From contig NZ_CP117452.1 of NCBI RefSeq assembly GCF_030687895.1, forward strand, positions 5,628,501 to 5,692,500: DNA of 64,000 bases. Reading direction: 5' to 3'. The notes below the pieces were generated by a model that was not told the origin of the DNA, did not search any database, and saw only the letters and a program-made list of their open reading frames with translations. The stretch is from Pseudomonas sp. FP198. GTDB lineage: Bacteria; Pseudomonadota; Gammaproteobacteria; Pseudomonadales; Pseudomonadaceae. Numbering within the stretch: position 1 is the first letter of the stretch; each line of letters begins with the position of its first letter. This document shows, in pieces, positions 28,350 through 38,281 of this stretch. The position numbers and the translations under genes are program-made.

Positions 28350-28852
28350 GACAACGCTCCTTGCTGTCCATTGGCAGATACGCCGGTCAACTCTTCAAGG
28401 CTGGGGGGCGTGCTGTTCCAGTAACCGAAGAACGATTCGCTGTAGCCCATCGGATGAGCCTGGGCAATTTTCCAGGCCCAGCTATAGATATAGGCTTGGT
28501 CAGACACCACCGCCGAACCGTCGAACTTCGGCCCTCCAAAAGGCGGATACCAAACGCCCAACAGCCACAGCTTCATGATCGAACGCGCAACCAGCACAGC
28601 GTCTGGAACCTTCTGCTGCGCGGGAACGGCCAGCACTTGACGGGCGATTTCGTCCGGCGGTACATGGTCCGCCGCCAGGGTGGCGTATTGGGACAACAAC
28701 GCGTTGAGCGCCTCGGGAGGGACTCGCGCGCAGACATAGTCGAGAAAGATCGGCGGCAAACCGACCGGGTCGATCGTCGGTGCCAGATGCTCGGTCGAGA
28801 TACCAATCAGGGCCGACGACAGGCCTACGAAATTAACCAGATCAGTGCTCAT
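28346..28852 (-). CDS. Small subunit of FAD-dependent sugar dehydrogenase complex
   Basis: 168 residues from ATG 28852; its start overlaps the cytochrome gene stop and its stop overlaps the GMC start, both by 4 bases. The start (FVGLSSALIGISTEHLAPTIDP) and the C-terminal part (LWLLGVWYPPF...YIYSWAWKIAQAHPMGYSE) follow the sorbitol/glucose dehydrogenase small-subunit family. Canonical members carry a Tat signal that also exports the flavoprotein; this one has none, and any upstream extension would lie inside the cytochrome gene. Its role as chaperone or anchor of the GMC subunit is inferred from the family and operon. Confidence 0.75.
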   Translation of the reverse strand: MSTDLVNFVGLSSALIGISTEHLAPTIDPVGLPPIFLDYVCARVPPEALNALLSQYATLAADHVPPDEIARQVLAVPAQQKVPDAVLVARSIMKLWLLGVWYPPFGGPKFDGSAVVSDQAYIYSWAWKIAQAHPMGYSESFFGYWNSTPPSLEELTGVSANGQQGALS

Positions 28853-30210
28853 TGCTTGGCTCCTTGTCCACTCGTGGACTGTGCGCGTTCGAGCAAATAG
28901 GTGAAGTCCGCGAAGCTGGTGCGCGGGGACTCGGTGACATGGGTCGCCGCGTTGCCATGACACGCCATGCAACTGGAGGACGCCTGGGGCACGGTGCCCT
29001 GGATATAGGTTTCCAGCGTGGCGTTGGCCAGGAACGAAGGCGCGGGGCTGCCTAGCGGGTTCGCCGCCGAAATTTTGCAATCCTGCTGCGCGTCGGTCGG
29101 CCATTGGGTGCTGATCAACTGATAGTTCGCCCAGACGCTCTGCGGATTGGCCGTGCGCAACAGCGCTTGATAGGTCGCGTTGAGTTTCCTGGTTGCATCG
29201 GTCAACGGCTCTTCGCGCACGATCTGCGACGGGGTCGCCTTGACCGCCGGATTCCAGGGACGGACTGGAGGCTGGTTGATCTCGCTTTTGCTGGCGGCGT
29301 CATAGAACAGGTAAGGGCCGACACGCTCGCCGGGCGGCGTGGTTTTTTCAGGGACGTTGGCAACGTGCTCGAAGGTCGACCATACCCACTGGGGCGCGCT
29401 GTTGGTTTTGTGAACAATGTGCAATCCCACCAGCCCGACCGACTCGGCCACGCACGTATCCTCGACAATGGCGCCCTTGCCCGGGTCGCTGTTGCCAGGC
29501 GTGTAAACCAGGGCATCGACGGTATGAAAACTCTCCGGTTTGTCGTTGGGGCCCAGCACTTTCCACGAGGCTTTCACCATCACCGCACCGACCTCTTTCT
29601 TGTCGGCGGAGCTACAGCTGAAAGCCACGGTGTTGCTGGGATTAGAGGCAAAAAACTTCTGCTGGCCTTCGATGCTATACAAGCCGTTACCGACGATCCC
29701 ATCGAACATCGATTGGTTGACCACAATTTCGTTGCGCGTATAGACGCCGTTCTGATCCACCAGCGGACCGCTCTCGAAGGGCTGGATAAACTCGTCCAGC
29801 ACATCGGGCACCTTGCCCATCTGTTGCAGCAAGCGGCCCGGCTTGAGCGCTTTACAGGCTTCTGGCAGGGTTGCCGGTGCATCCCATGGCAGCGGCGTTT
29901 GACCCTTCGCTCGGAAAATCTGGTAGCTCTCTTTCCAGCTCTCCCACACCGTCGCACCATCCTGCTTGCCGATGGTGACGCCGGTATTCGGCTTGCCATC
30001 GTCCAGCGCCGGCCAGTTCAGCGCGATGAACGTCTGCCATGACAGCTCATCGAAATTGGCTTGCAGGCTGGACAGGGTAGCCGGTTCGGTAAAGGTGGCA
30101 TCGAAGGGGATCTGAGGGGACAGCGAGGGGGTGGCGCTGACGTGCGGGCTCAACAAGACGCTTAACAATGCACAGCCCAACGGGCCGCGCCGACTGACTT
30201 CCATTCTCAT
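28849..30210 (-). CDS. Exported cytochrome c subunit with one haem site and a long unknown N-terminal part
   Basis: 453 residues from ATG 30210, with aaggag eight bases upstream. A signal peptide (about 1-26, RRGPLGCALLSVLLSPHVSA) sends it to the periplasm. Only one haem c motif is present, CMACH at 414-418. The preceding 390 residues have no haem site and no domain I recognise, although they are rich in Trp and aromatic motifs (WQTFIALNWPAL, TVWESWKE). The cytochrome partner of classical FAD sugar dehydrogenases has three CxxCH sites in about the same length, so this is a different kind of electron acceptor. It is the first gene of the operon and probably takes electrons from the GMC subunit. 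Confidence 0.78.
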   Translation of the reverse strand: MRMEVSRRGPLGCALLSVLLSPHVSATPSLSPQIPFDATFTEPATLSSLQANFDELSWQTFIALNWPALDDGKPNTGVTIGKQDGATVWESWKESYQIFRAKGQTPLPWDAPATLPEACKALKPGRLLQQMGKVPDVLDEFIQPFESGPLVDQNGVYTRNEIVVNQSMFDGIVGNGLYSIEGQQKFFASNPSNTVAFSCSSADKKEVGAVMVKASWKVLGPNDKPESFHTVDALVYTPGNSDPGKGAIVEDTCVAESVGLVGLHIVHKTNSAPQWVWSTFEHVANVPEKTTPPGERVGPYLFYDAASKSEINQPPVRPWNPAVKATPSQIVREEPLTDATRKLNATYQALLRTANPQSVWANYQLISTQWPTDAQQDCKISAANPLGSPAPSFLANATLETYIQGTVPQASSSCMACHGNAATHVTESPRTSFADFTYLLERAQSTSGQGAKQ

Positions 30211-30396
30211 GCTTTCTCTCCTTGGCATCAGGGCGCCAGGAGAAATAACACCGGTCCTTCATGGACTCTCACTTGCCTCCTGGCTTGTCAGAGTCTAGGT
30301 AGTGTTCAGGACCACAAAGACCTTTCAGTAGAACGAATCGAAGCAAGGCCAAGCGGGTGTTATTCAGATTCAGGCCGGGCTGTCCGTGAGGAGGCC

Positions 30397-30472
30397 TTCG
30401 CGAGCAGGCTCGCTCCCACAGTTGATCTGCGCCATACACAAATCCCCTGTGGGAGCGAGCTTGCTCGCGATG
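30397..30472. repeat. REP class B inverted pair
   Basis: Arms ttcgcgagcaggctcgct and tgtgggagcgagcttgctcg lie just beyond the cysA stop and upstream of the cytochrome gene. Confidence 0.8.
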
Positions 30473-30481
30473 TTCTTGATC

Positions 30482-31471
30482 TTAAAGATTGGCGACTTTC
30501 TGCCAGACCTTCGGCTTGAAGAACAGTGTCTCGCCCTTCGCCAACCCAACCAGGCTGTCATGGTCCTTCACTACTTCGGCCTCGATCAGTTCGCTCTGGC
30601 CTTCGACCTTCAACGTCACCCGCGTGGTCGCGCCAAGCGGGCGAATGTCGCGCACTTCGGCGGCGTGGTGGTCTTCCAGTTCCGAGCGCGACAGCGACAC
30701 TTCATGCGGACGGAACAGCACATGCCGGTCCTCCCCGAGATGCAGGCGGTTCGAGTCGCCCAGGAAGTGATAGACAAAATCACTGGCCGGGTTCTCGTAC
30801 ACATCGCCCGGTGAGCCGATCTGCTCGATCACGCCCTTGTTCATCACCACGATCCGGTCGGCCACTTCCATGGCCTCCTCCTGGTCGTGGGTCACGAATA
30901 CCGAGGTCAGGTTGATGTCCTCGTGCAGCCGCGCCAGCCAGCGGCGCAGTTCCTTGCGGACCTTGGCGTCGAGGGCGCCGAACGGTTCGTCCAGCAGCAA
31001 CACCTTGGGCTCCACCGCCAAGGCGCGAGCCAGGGCGATACGCTGGCGCTGACCACCGGACAACTGCTCCGGATAACGGTCGGCGAGCCAGTCCAGCTGC
31101 ACCATGTTCAGCAGTTCATGGACCTTGGTCGCGATCTGGCTTTCGCTCGGGCGCTGGCCCTTGGGCTTCATGCGCAGGCCGAAGGCGACGTTGTCGAACA
31201 CCGTCATGTGGCGGAACAGGGCGTAGTGCTGGAACACAAAACCGACGTTGCGATCACGCACGTCGTGGCCGGATACGTCTTCACCATGGAACACGATGTT
31301 GCCCTGGTCCGGCGTCTCGAGGCCGGCAATGATCCGCAGCAGGGTCGTCTTGCCACAGCCCGACGGGCCGAGCAGCGCCACCAGCTCGCCGCTCTGGATG
31401 TCCAGGCTGATATCGTCGAGGGCCTTGAAGGCGTTGAAATTCTTGCTGACGTTACGGACTTCGATCGACAT
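30482..31471 (-). CDS. cysA: Sulfate/thiosulfate ABC transporter, ATP-binding protein CysA
   Basis: 329 residues. Walker [10 protein letters not shown], the [15 protein letters not shown] signature and Walker [14 protein letters not shown] are all intact; the C-terminal 90 residues form the TOBE-like regulatory domain of CysA. It powers sulfate import with CysT and CysW. It is the last gene of the sbp-cysTWA cluster, 3 bases after cysW. Confidence 0.95.
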   Translation of the reverse strand: MSIEVRNVSKNFNAFKALDDISLDIQSGELVALLGPSGCGKTTLLRIIAGLETPDQGNIVFHGEDVSGHDVRDRNVGFVFQHYALFRHMTVFDNVAFGLRMKPKGQRPSESQIATKVHELLNMVQLDWLADRYPEQLSGGQRQRIALARALAVEPKVLLLDEPFGALDAKVRKELRRWLARLHEDINLTSVFVTHDQEEAMEVADRIVVMNKGVIEQIGSPGDVYENPASDFVYHFLGDSNRLHLGEDRHVLFRPHEVSLSRSELEDHHAAEVRDIRPLGATTRVTLKVEGQSELIEAEVVKDHDSLVGLAKGETLFFKPKVWQKVANL

Positions 31472-31474
31472 GAC

Positions 31475-32344
31475 TTATTCCTCCGCGGCGCTGGCGCGCA
31501 GGCGGTTGATTCGGTTTTCGCTCCACTGCTTGAGCAGCAGGATGAAGAGCGCCAGGATCAGCAACAGGCTCGCCACGGCGAACGCGGCCACGTGGTTGTA
31601 TTCGTTGTAGAGGATCTCGACGTGCAGCGGCAGGGTGTTGGTCACCCCGCGAATGTGCCCGGAAACCACCGACACCGCGCCGAACTCGCCCATGGCCCGG
31701 GCGGTACACAGCACCACGCCATAGATCAGGCCCCACTTGATGTTCGGCACGGTGACATGCCAGAACATCTGCCAGCCGTTGGCGCCCAGCAGGCGCGCGG
31801 CTTCTTCTTCCTGGGTGCCCTGCTCCTGCATCAGCGGGATCAGTTCACGGGCCACGAACGGCACGGTGACAAAGATCGTCGCCAGGACGATGCCCGGGAG
31901 CGCGAACACGATCTGGATGTCGTGATCCGACAGCCACGGCCCGAACAGGCCTTGGGCGCCAAACATCAACACGTAGACCAGGCCAGCGATTACCGGCGAT
32001 ACCGAGAACGGCAGGTCGATCAGCGTCACCAACATGCTTTTGCCACGGAACGAATACTTGCTCACGCACCATGCGGCGCTGACGCCGAACACCAGGTTCA
32101 ACGGCACCGAGATCAACACGGCAAACACGGTGAGCTTGAGCGCCGACAACGCATCGGGCTCGAAGATCGCCGCGAAGAAAGTACCCAGGCCCGACTTCAG
32201 GCCCTGGGATACCACGATGAACAGCGGCAAGAGCAGAAACAGTGCAAAAACCAGCCAGCCGAGACCGATCAGGATGCGCCGCGAAACCGCGCTGCCGCGG
32301 CGGGCAGCGTTGGTGGAGGCGGCGGAAATAGACGATTGGGACAT
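31475..32344 (-). CDS. cysW: Sulfate ABC transporter permease CysW
   Basis: 289 residues, six hydrophobic segments, and the permease EAA loop ([27 protein letters not shown]). It pairs with CysT to form the inner-membrane channel for sulfate/thiosulfate. The start is 13 bases after the cysT stop with a good purine-rich ribosome site (aaggaggcg). Confidence 0.95.
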   Translation of the reverse strand: MSQSSISAASTNAARRGSAVSRRILIGLGWLVFALFLLLPLFIVVSQGLKSGLGTFFAAIFEPDALSALKLTVFAVLISVPLNLVFGVSAAWCVSKYSFRGKSMLVTLIDLPFSVSPVIAGLVYVLMFGAQGLFGPWLSDHDIQIVFALPGIVLATIFVTVPFVARELIPLMQEQGTQEEEAARLLGANGWQMFWHVTVPNIKWGLIYGVVLCTARAMGEFGAVSVVSGHIRGVTNTLPLHVEILYNEYNHVAAFAVASLLLILALFILLLKQWSENRINRLRASAAEE

Positions 32345-32357
32345 GGTTCGCGCCTCC

Positions 32358-33176
32358 TTATGGGGTTTCGATGCGCCGCTGCAACAAGTTGATCAGCAGC
32401 AGCAGGACGAAGGAAACCACCAGCATCAGCACGCCGATGGAGGTGGCGCCGGTGTAGTCGTATTGGTCGAGCTTGACCATGATCAGCAACGGCAGGATCT
32501 CGGTTTTCATCGGCATGTTGCCGGCGATGAAAATCACCGAACCGTACTCGCCCACGCCACGGGCAAAAGCCAGGGCGAAGCCGGTCAACCAGGCCGGCAA
32601 CAACGCCGGCACGAGGATGTGGCGGAACACCTGCCATGGCTTGGCACCGAGGCATGCGGCGGCTTCTTCGACTTCACGGGGAATGTCGGCGAGCACCGGC
32701 TGCACCGTGCGCACCACGAACGGCAGCGTCACGAAGGTCAGCGCCAGGGTGATGCCCAGCGGGGTGTAGGCGATCTTGAATCCGAGATCGGTGGCGAACT
32801 GGCCGACCAGACCGGTCGGCGCGTACAACGCCGTCAGGGCGATACCGGCCACGGCGGTGGGCAAGGCGAACGGCAAATCGATCATCGCGTCGATGATCTT
32901 GCGCCCCGGGAAGGTGTAGCGCACCAGCACCCAGGCCAGCAGCGTGCCAATCACGCCATTGATGATCGCAGCGTACAGCGCGGTGCCGAAACTGAGCTTC
33001 AAGGCTGCCAGCACCCGCGGCGCCGAAATGATCGCCCAGAACTGTTCCCAGGTGAGTTGGGCGGCATGCACGAACATCGCCGCCAGGGGTATGAGCACAA
33101 TCAGACTGAGGTACACCAGGGTGTAGCCCAGCGTCAGCCCGAAGCCGGGTATGACGGGGGATATGCGACGCGACAT
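32358..33176 (-). CDS. cysT: Sulfate ABC transporter permease CysT (CysU)
   Basis: 272 residues from ATG 33176, preceded by aagga; a GTG frame extension to 33200 runs toward the REP pair and has no ribosome site. Six hydrophobic segments and the EAA loop ([28 protein letters not shown]) identify it. It is first of the cysTWA trio and is separated from sbp by 155 bases carrying a REP pair. Confidence 0.95.
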   Translation of the reverse strand: MSRRISPVIPGFGLTLGYTLVYLSLIVLIPLAAMFVHAAQLTWEQFWAIISAPRVLAALKLSFGTALYAAIINGVIGTLLAWVLVRYTFPGRKIIDAMIDLPFALPTAVAGIALTALYAPTGLVGQFATDLGFKIAYTPLGITLALTFVTLPFVVRTVQPVLADIPREVEEAAACLGAKPWQVFRHILVPALLPAWLTGFALAFARGVGEYGSVIFIAGNMPMKTEILPLLIMVKLDQYDYTGATSIGVLMLVVSFVLLLLINLLQRRIETP

Positions 33177-33203
33177 AAAGGTCCTTGGTTGAGAACGCAC
33201 TTA

Positions 33204-33299
33204 CCGTGGCGAGGGAGCTTGCTCCCGCTGGGCTACGAAGTAGCCCCAGAAATTCTGGGAGCGCTTCGCACTCCAGCGGGAGCAAGCTCCCTCGCCACA
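33204..33299. repeat. REP class A inverted pair between sbp and cysT
   Basis: Arms ccgtggcgagggagcttgct and its complement enclose about 48 bases inside the sulfate uptake operon. Folding of this pair in the mRNA could protect the upstream sbp transcript and lower cysTWA expression relative to the binding protein. Confidence 0.8.
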
Positions 33300-33331
33300 A
33301 TGAATTACGGCCTGGATCCGACTAGCCCAGC

Positions 33332-34345
33332 TTACTGCGCCTGATAGATCTGGTCGAACACACCGCCATCGTTGAAGAATTTAGGCTGTGCTGTTTTCCA
33401 GCCGCCGAAGTCCTTGTCGATGGTCACCAGCTCAAGTTTCGGGAACTGCCGGGCGTATTTGGCGGCGACGTCCTTGTCACGCGGGCGATAGAAGTTTTTC
33501 GCCGCGATTTCCTGACCGGCCGGGCTGTACAGGTGCTTGAGGTACGCTTCGGCGATCTCGGCATTACCCTTTTTCTCGGCATTCTTGTCCACCACCGCCA
33601 CCGGCGGTTCGGCGAGGATCGACAGCGACGGCACGACGATGTCGAACTTGTCCGCGCCACCGTCCTCTTTCAGGGCCAGGAACGCTTCGTTTTCCCAGGC
33701 CAGCAACACATCGCCCTGACCGTTGTTGACGAACGTGATGGTCGAGCCACGGGCACCGGTGTCGAGGATCGGCACGTGCTTGAACAGCGCCTGCACGTAT
33801 TCCTTGGCCTTGGCTTCGTCGCCACCGTTGGCTTTCAGGCCGTAGGCCCAGGCGGCGAGGAAATTCCAGCGGGCACCGCCGGAGGTCTTCGGGTTTGGCG
33901 TGATGACCGAGACATCATCCTTGATCAGGTCGCCCCAATCCTTGATGGCCTTCGGATTGCCCTTGCGCACCAGGAACACAATGGTCGAGGTGTAAGGGGT
34001 GCTGGCATCCGGCAGGCGTTTTTGCCAGTCCGTCGGCAGCGACTTGCCCAATTTGGCAATTTCGTCGATGTCGCCGGCCAGGGCCAGGGTCACGACGTCG
34101 GCCCGCAGGCCGTCAATTACTGCTCGGCCTTGCTTGCCCGAACCACCATGGGACTGCTGGATTTTCACGGTGTCGTCCGGATGGGCTTTTTTCCAGAAGC
34201 TGGCAAATTCGGCGTTGTAATCCTGATACAGCTCGCGGGTCGGGTCGTAGGACACGTTGAGCAACTCATAGTCCTTGGCAACCGCGGAACCTGCAAAAAC
34301 AGCGCTGGCCAGGGCGGCCAAGGCATAACGGCGAATCGACGACAT
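33332..34345 (-). CDS. sbp: Periplasmic sulfate-binding protein Sbp
   Basis: 337 residues from ATG 34345 with a ggag site. Signal peptide about 1-21 ([17 protein letters not shown]), then the sulfate-binding family markers [30 protein letters not shown] and [16 protein letters not shown]. It captures sulfate for CysTWA. Sulfur starvation is expected to induce it, as in other pseudomonads. It follows oscA by 125 bases. Confidence 0.95.
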   Translation of the reverse strand: MSSIRRYALAALASAVFAGSAVAKDYELLNVSYDPTRELYQDYNAEFASFWKKAHPDDTVKIQQSHGGSGKQGRAVIDGLRADVVTLALAGDIDEIAKLGKSLPTDWQKRLPDASTPYTSTIVFLVRKGNPKAIKDWGDLIKDDVSVITPNPKTSGGARWNFLAAWAYGLKANGGDEAKAKEYVQALFKHVPILDTGARGSTITFVNNGQGDVLLAWENEAFLALKEDGGADKFDIVVPSLSILAEPPVAVVDKNAEKKGNAEIAEAYLKHLYSPAGQEIAAKNFYRPRDKDVAAKYARQFPKLELVTIDKDFGGWKTAQPKFFNDGGVFDQIYQAQ

Positions 34346-34470
34346 GGTGAAAGCTCCTGGAATTCTGGTTTTTATGGCTTCTGAAATCGTTTGTCCGGTA
34401 ACCGGAATCGCAGCCTGCGGCAGCTCCTGCATCAAGCCCCCCGGCAGGAACTGGCGAAGGCTGTGATCCT

Positions 34471-34653
34471 TCAACTCGGTTTATGACTCGGTTGCTGCAA
34501 GCGGAATTTTTCCTTGCGCTCGATCTGGACCACCTGGGCGTTGTGCACAGTGATCTCCACCGCGCCAAAGCGCAGGTCACGCAAGGCACTCTGGATCTCG
34601 CGCAAGATGGTTGCTTCGTCCTGGCCGTCAACGCTACGTAGGGATGCGCTCAT
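34471..34653 (-). CDS. oscA: OscA, small sulfur-starvation protein (DUF2292)
   Basis: 60 residues; aaaggag lies upstream of the ATG. The sequence has the DUF2292 pattern ([34 protein letters not shown]). OscA of P. corrugata is needed for use of organosulfur compounds under chromate-induced sulfur stress and is transcribed with sbp; the same neighbour is found here. An AT-rich inverted repeat 80-104 bases upstream may be its control site. Confidence 0.88.
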   Translation of the reverse strand: MSASLRSVDGQDEATILREIQSALRDLRFGAVEITVHNAQVVQIERKEKFRLQQPSHKPS

Positions 34654-34732
34654 GCTGCTGCTCCTTTGAATGAATGCCTGGCAGTGGGCGGCACTGCTTG
34701 CGGCGTGGGAGCAATACTAGATAAGTGCAGAT

Positions 34733-34757
34733 ATTCTTAAAAAGACTATTTAAGAAT
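34733..34757. promoter_or_regulatory. AT-rich inverted repeat upstream of oscA
   Basis: attcttaaa - 7 bases - tttaagaat, with 9-bp perfect arms, lies 80-104 bases before oscA and about 27 bases after the end of the GGDEF/EAL gene. Position and symmetry suit an activator site for sulfur starvation, possibly for CysB; this is inferred. On the minus strand the hairpin is not followed by a T-run, so a terminator is less likely. Confidence 0.4.
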
Positions 34758-34783
34758 TTTTATATAACCAAACTGAAATTCCG

Positions 34784-36706
34784 TTATCGGGCGATCGTCG
34801 GCGCCCGATCCCAATCCAGCTGCTGCGCCGCCACTGGCCGTCCAAACCAATATCCCTGCCCCAGCTCACACGCCTGTTCAAGCAGAAACGCCGCCTGCTC
34901 TCGCTGCTCGATACCCTCAGCGTGGACCTGCATGCCCATGCTGCGGGCCAGGGCAATGATTACCCGGACGATCGCCGCGTCGTCTTCATCCCAGGGCAAC
35001 CCGGCGACAAAACCCTGGTCGATCTTGAGTTTCTGCACGGGTAGACGCTTGAGCCGCAGCAGCGACGAATAACCTGTGCCGAAATCATCGATGGCCAACC
35101 GCACGCCCAACTCCCGCAGACGGTGCATTTGTTCCAGCGCCACCTCCGGATCATCCATGACCGCACTTTCGGTCACCTCCAGCTCAAGGAAGGCCGGATC
35201 GAGGCCCGTGTCGTGAAGTACGCGAGCGACCTGCTCATACAATTCGCGGCGAGCAAACAAACGGCTGGAGACGTTGACCGCAACGAATGACAAAACCACA
35301 CCGGCCTGTCGCCAAAGACACATTTGCCGACACGCCTGGTCCATGACCCAGGCATCGATCTGGGCGATCAACCCCGTGCGCTCGGCGATGGGAATGAACT
35401 CGGCCGGCGAAACCAACCCGCGCACGGGGTGTTCCCAACGCACCAGCGCCTCGACGCCGACCAGCCGGCTGGTGGCCAGGTCGTGCACCGGTTGGTAATG
35501 CACCCGTAGCTCCTGCTGCTGGAGCGCGCGACGCAGTTCGAAGGCGATCTCGACCCTTTGCTGGGCATGAGCAGTGAGTTCCTCGGTATATAAGGCGTAG
35601 CCGTCACGTCCGCTGTTCTTGGCCTTGAACAGTGCCGAGTCGGCGTTGCGCAGCAGTTGCCCGGCGCTGAGGGCGTCACCGGGAAACAGGCTGATGCCGA
35701 TGCTGGCGTTGATAAACAGCGATTGCTCGCCGAGCTGCAACGGGGCTTTCAAGGCATCGAGGATACGCCGGGCCAAAGCCGCGGCCTGACCCGGCTGCGA
35801 GCAGTTTTCCACCAGCACCGCGAATTCGTCACCGCCTAGCCGCGCCAGGGTGATACCGGGCGCAAACAGCCCGAGGAAACGTTCGGCCACGCCTTTGAGC
35901 AGCTCGTCACCGACGTTGTGCCCGAGGCTGTCGTTGATGTTCTTGAAATGATCCAGGTCCAGCAGCAGCAACGCGCACCCACGCTTGTGCAGTTGCGCCG
36001 ACGCCACCGCCTGCTCGGCGCGATCGGAAAACAGCAGGCGATTGGGCAGGCCGGTCAGCGGATCATGATGGGCCAGATGCGCCAGCTCATGCTCCGAGTC
36101 CTTGATCGCACTGATGTCGGAAAACACCGCGACGTATTGGCTGACTTCGCCGGTGTCATCGACGACGGCGCGGATGGTCTGCCATTGCGGGTAGATTTCA
36201 CCGCTCTTGCGGCGGTTCCAGATTTCGCCACTCCATTCGCCGCGGCTGGATAGCGCTGCGAACATCTCTCGATAGAAAGCCGGGCCATGCCGGCCGGACT
36301 TGAACAGATTCGGTTGCCGACCCAACACTTCGTCGCGGGCATACCCGGTGATTGCCATGAATGCCCGGTTCACATGCACGATCAAACCACGGCGGTCCGT
36401 GACCAGGACACCTTCGCGGGTGCAGTCGAACACCGCGGCGGCTTGGCGTAACCGTTCACGGTCGACATTGCCCGCGGCCTTCTCGAAAAAGCGTGTTATC
36501 CGCACCCGTGCGATGAAAATCAATCCGGCACTGACGAGTACCCAGGCATAACCGTTGATCAGTTGCCAACGCAGCCGATCGGCCGAATGATCGAAGAAAC
36601 TGCTCAATAAATAACCAACCAGCTGCAGCCAGGCGACTGACAGCACCAGATAAAGCAGTGCCCCACGCATGGCAGCGCGGTGATAGACGGTCATGCGGTC
36701 ATCCAT
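34784..36706 (-). CDS. PAS-GGDEF-EAL protein, probable c-di-GMP phosphodiesterase (PipA/PA0285-like)
   Basis: 640 residues. Two hydrophobic segments (about 13-38 and 50-68) anchor it in the inner membrane; a PAS domain (about 85-205) is followed by GGDEF (RLGGDEF intact, no RxxD inhibitory site before it) and EAL domains. The EAL set is complete: EALVRWEHP, the NVSS metal site, a TES segment, DDFGTGYSS, KLKID and EGIE, so c-di-GMP hydrolysis is expected. In P. aeruginosa the gene at the same place (PA0285, pipA, next to oscA-sbp) is such an enzyme; the name is by position and domain order only. Confidence 0.9.
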   Translation of the reverse strand: MDDRMTVYHRAAMRGALLYLVLSVAWLQLVGYLLSSFFDHSADRLRWQLINGYAWVLVSAGLIFIARVRITRFFEKAAGNVDRERLRQAAAVFDCTREGVLVTDRRGLIVHVNRAFMAITGYARDEVLGRQPNLFKSGRHGPAFYREMFAALSSRGEWSGEIWNRRKSGEIYPQWQTIRAVVDDTGEVSQYVAVFSDISAIKDSEHELAHLAHHDPLTGLPNRLLFSDRAEQAVASAQLHKRGCALLLLDLDHFKNINDSLGHNVGDELLKGVAERFLGLFAPGITLARLGGDEFAVLVENCSQPGQAAALARRILDALKAPLQLGEQSLFINASIGISLFPGDALSAGQLLRNADSALFKAKNSGRDGYALYTEELTAHAQQRVEIAFELRRALQQQELRVHYQPVHDLATSRLVGVEALVRWEHPVRGLVSPAEFIPIAERTGLIAQIDAWVMDQACRQMCLWRQAGVVLSFVAVNVSSRLFARRELYEQVARVLHDTGLDPAFLELEVTESAVMDDPEVALEQMHRLRELGVRLAIDDFGTGYSSLLRLKRLPVQKLKIDQGFVAGLPWDEDDAAIVRVIIALARSMGMQVHAEGIEQREQAAFLLEQACELGQGYWFGRPVAAQQLDWDRAPTIAR

Positions 36707-36839
36707 GTCCCTGTAATGTGAGGGGATTATAGAGGAAGAAACATTCTGCCACTCTTATCTGAAAGGCCGACTGGTTTTATCGCCGGGGCCAGGGATAATG
36801 CAACGGCAGTTTTCATCTTTATCGAGGGCCCTACAGCCT

Positions 36840-38024
36840 ATGTGGTACGAAGGTTTTCTTGGCTTGTCGGCCTGGTCGCTGGTGGCAGTCACCCTGCTGA
36901 TGACTCACGTGACGATCATCAGCGTCACGGTCTACTTGCACCGGTATTCGGCTCACCGCTCCCTGGAACTCAACGCCGGTCTCAAACATTTCTTCCGCTT
37001 CTGGCTGTGGCTGACCACGGCACAGAATACGCGCGAGTGGACCGCCATCCACCGCAAGCACCACGCCAAATGCGAAACCGAGGACGACCCCCACAGCCCG
37101 GTGATCAAAGGCCTGTCTACGGTGCTGCGCAAGGGCGCCGAGCTGTACCGCGCCGAAGCGGAAAATCCGGAAACCTTGCGCATCTACGGCAAGAACTGCC
37201 CCGAGGACTGGATCGAACGCAACCTGTACAGCCGCTTCCCCCTCCTGGGCGTGGCGATCATGGGTGTCATCGACCTGCTGCTGTTCGGCACCATCGGCAT
37301 CACTATCTGGGCCATCCAGATGATGTGGATCCCGGTCTGGGCCGCGGGCGTGGTCAATGGCCTGGGGCATGCCGTGGGCTACCGCAATTTCGAATGCCGT
37401 GACGCGGCCACCAACCTGGTGCCTTGGGGCATCCTCATTGGTGGCGAAGAACTGCACAACAACCACCACACCTATCCCAATTCGGCCAAGCTGTCGGTGC
37501 GCAAGTGGGAATTCGACCTGGGCTGGGCCTGGATCAAGGTCTTCAGTTTCCTGCGCCTGGCCAAGGTCCAGCGGGTCGCGCCGATCGCCCACCGGGTCGA
37601 AGGCAAGGGCCACCTGGACATGGACACCGCCATGGCGATCCTCAACAACCGTTTCCAGATCATGGCCCAGTACCGCAGGCTGGTCATCGCGCCCCTGGTC
37701 AAGCAGGAGCTGGAAAAAGTCGATCACTCGGTCCGACATCAGTTTCATCGGGCCAAACGCCTGTTGTCCCGTGAAACCAGCCTGCTCGACGAGCGCCATC
37801 ATGTGCGCATCCAGAACATGCTGGAGCACAGCCAGGCGCTGAAGGTGATCTACGAAAAACGCCTGGCCTTGCAGCAGATCTGGGTCAAGACCAGCAGCAA
37901 CGGCCACGACATGCTCGCGGCTATCAAGGAATGGGTCCACGAAGCCGAGGCCAGCGGCATCCAGTCACTGCGCGATTTTGCCGACCAGCTCAAGACTTAT
38001 TCCTTGCGGCCGGCCACCGCCTGA
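36840..38024 (+). CDS. desA: Acyl-lipid desaturase DesA
   Basis: 394 residues from ATG 36840; an in-frame ATG at 36798 would add 14 residues not seen in the DesA I know from P. aeruginosa (PA0286). Histidine boxes HRYSAH (34-39), HRKHH (71-75) and HNNHH (206-210) are intact and four hydrophobic segments are present. DesA inserts a delta-9 double bond into acyl chains of existing phospholipids and adjusts membrane fluidity. It is divergent from the GGDEF/EAL gene in the same order as PA0285-PA0286. Confidence 0.92.
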   Translation: MWYEGFLGLSAWSLVAVTLLMTHVTIISVTVYLHRYSAHRSLELNAGLKHFFRFWLWLTTAQNTREWTAIHRKHHAKCETEDDPHSPVIKGLSTVLRKGAELYRAEAENPETLRIYGKNCPEDWIERNLYSRFPLLGVAIMGVIDLLLFGTIGITIWAIQMMWIPVWAAGVVNGLGHAVGYRNFECRDAATNLVPWGILIGGEELHNNHHTYPNSAKLSVRKWEFDLGWAWIKVFSFLRLAKVQRVAPIAHRVEGKGHLDMDTAMAILNNRFQIMAQYRRLVIAPLVKQELEKVDHSVRHQFHRAKRLLSRETSLLDERHHVRIQNMLEHSQALKVIYEKRLALQQIWVKTSSNGHDMLAAIKEWVHEAEASGIQSLRDFADQLKTYSLRPATA

Positions 38025-38029
38025 TCCCC

Positions 38030-38162
38030 TGTGGCGAGGGAGCTTGCTCCCGCTGGGCCGCGAAGCGGCCCCAAAACCTGCCGAATACGGAGCACGACGC
38101 ATACCGCACCCGCCGGTTCACGACTGCTTCGCAGCCGAGCGGGAGCAAGCTCCCTCGCCACG
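38030..38162. repeat. REP class A inverted pair
   Basis: Arms tgtggcgagggagcttgctc and its complement enclose about 87 bases immediately after the desA stop; they may act as its transcript end. Confidence 0.8.
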
Positions 38163-38281
38163 AGTTCATTCCCACATGTTCGAACCGAAGCCCCCGCCCT
38201 TCGTCGCCTGAAAAGGAACTTCGCCCACAATCCCCTATCTCAAGAGCACTTCGCCATCCTGGCGGGCTTTGGAGTGAGCGC

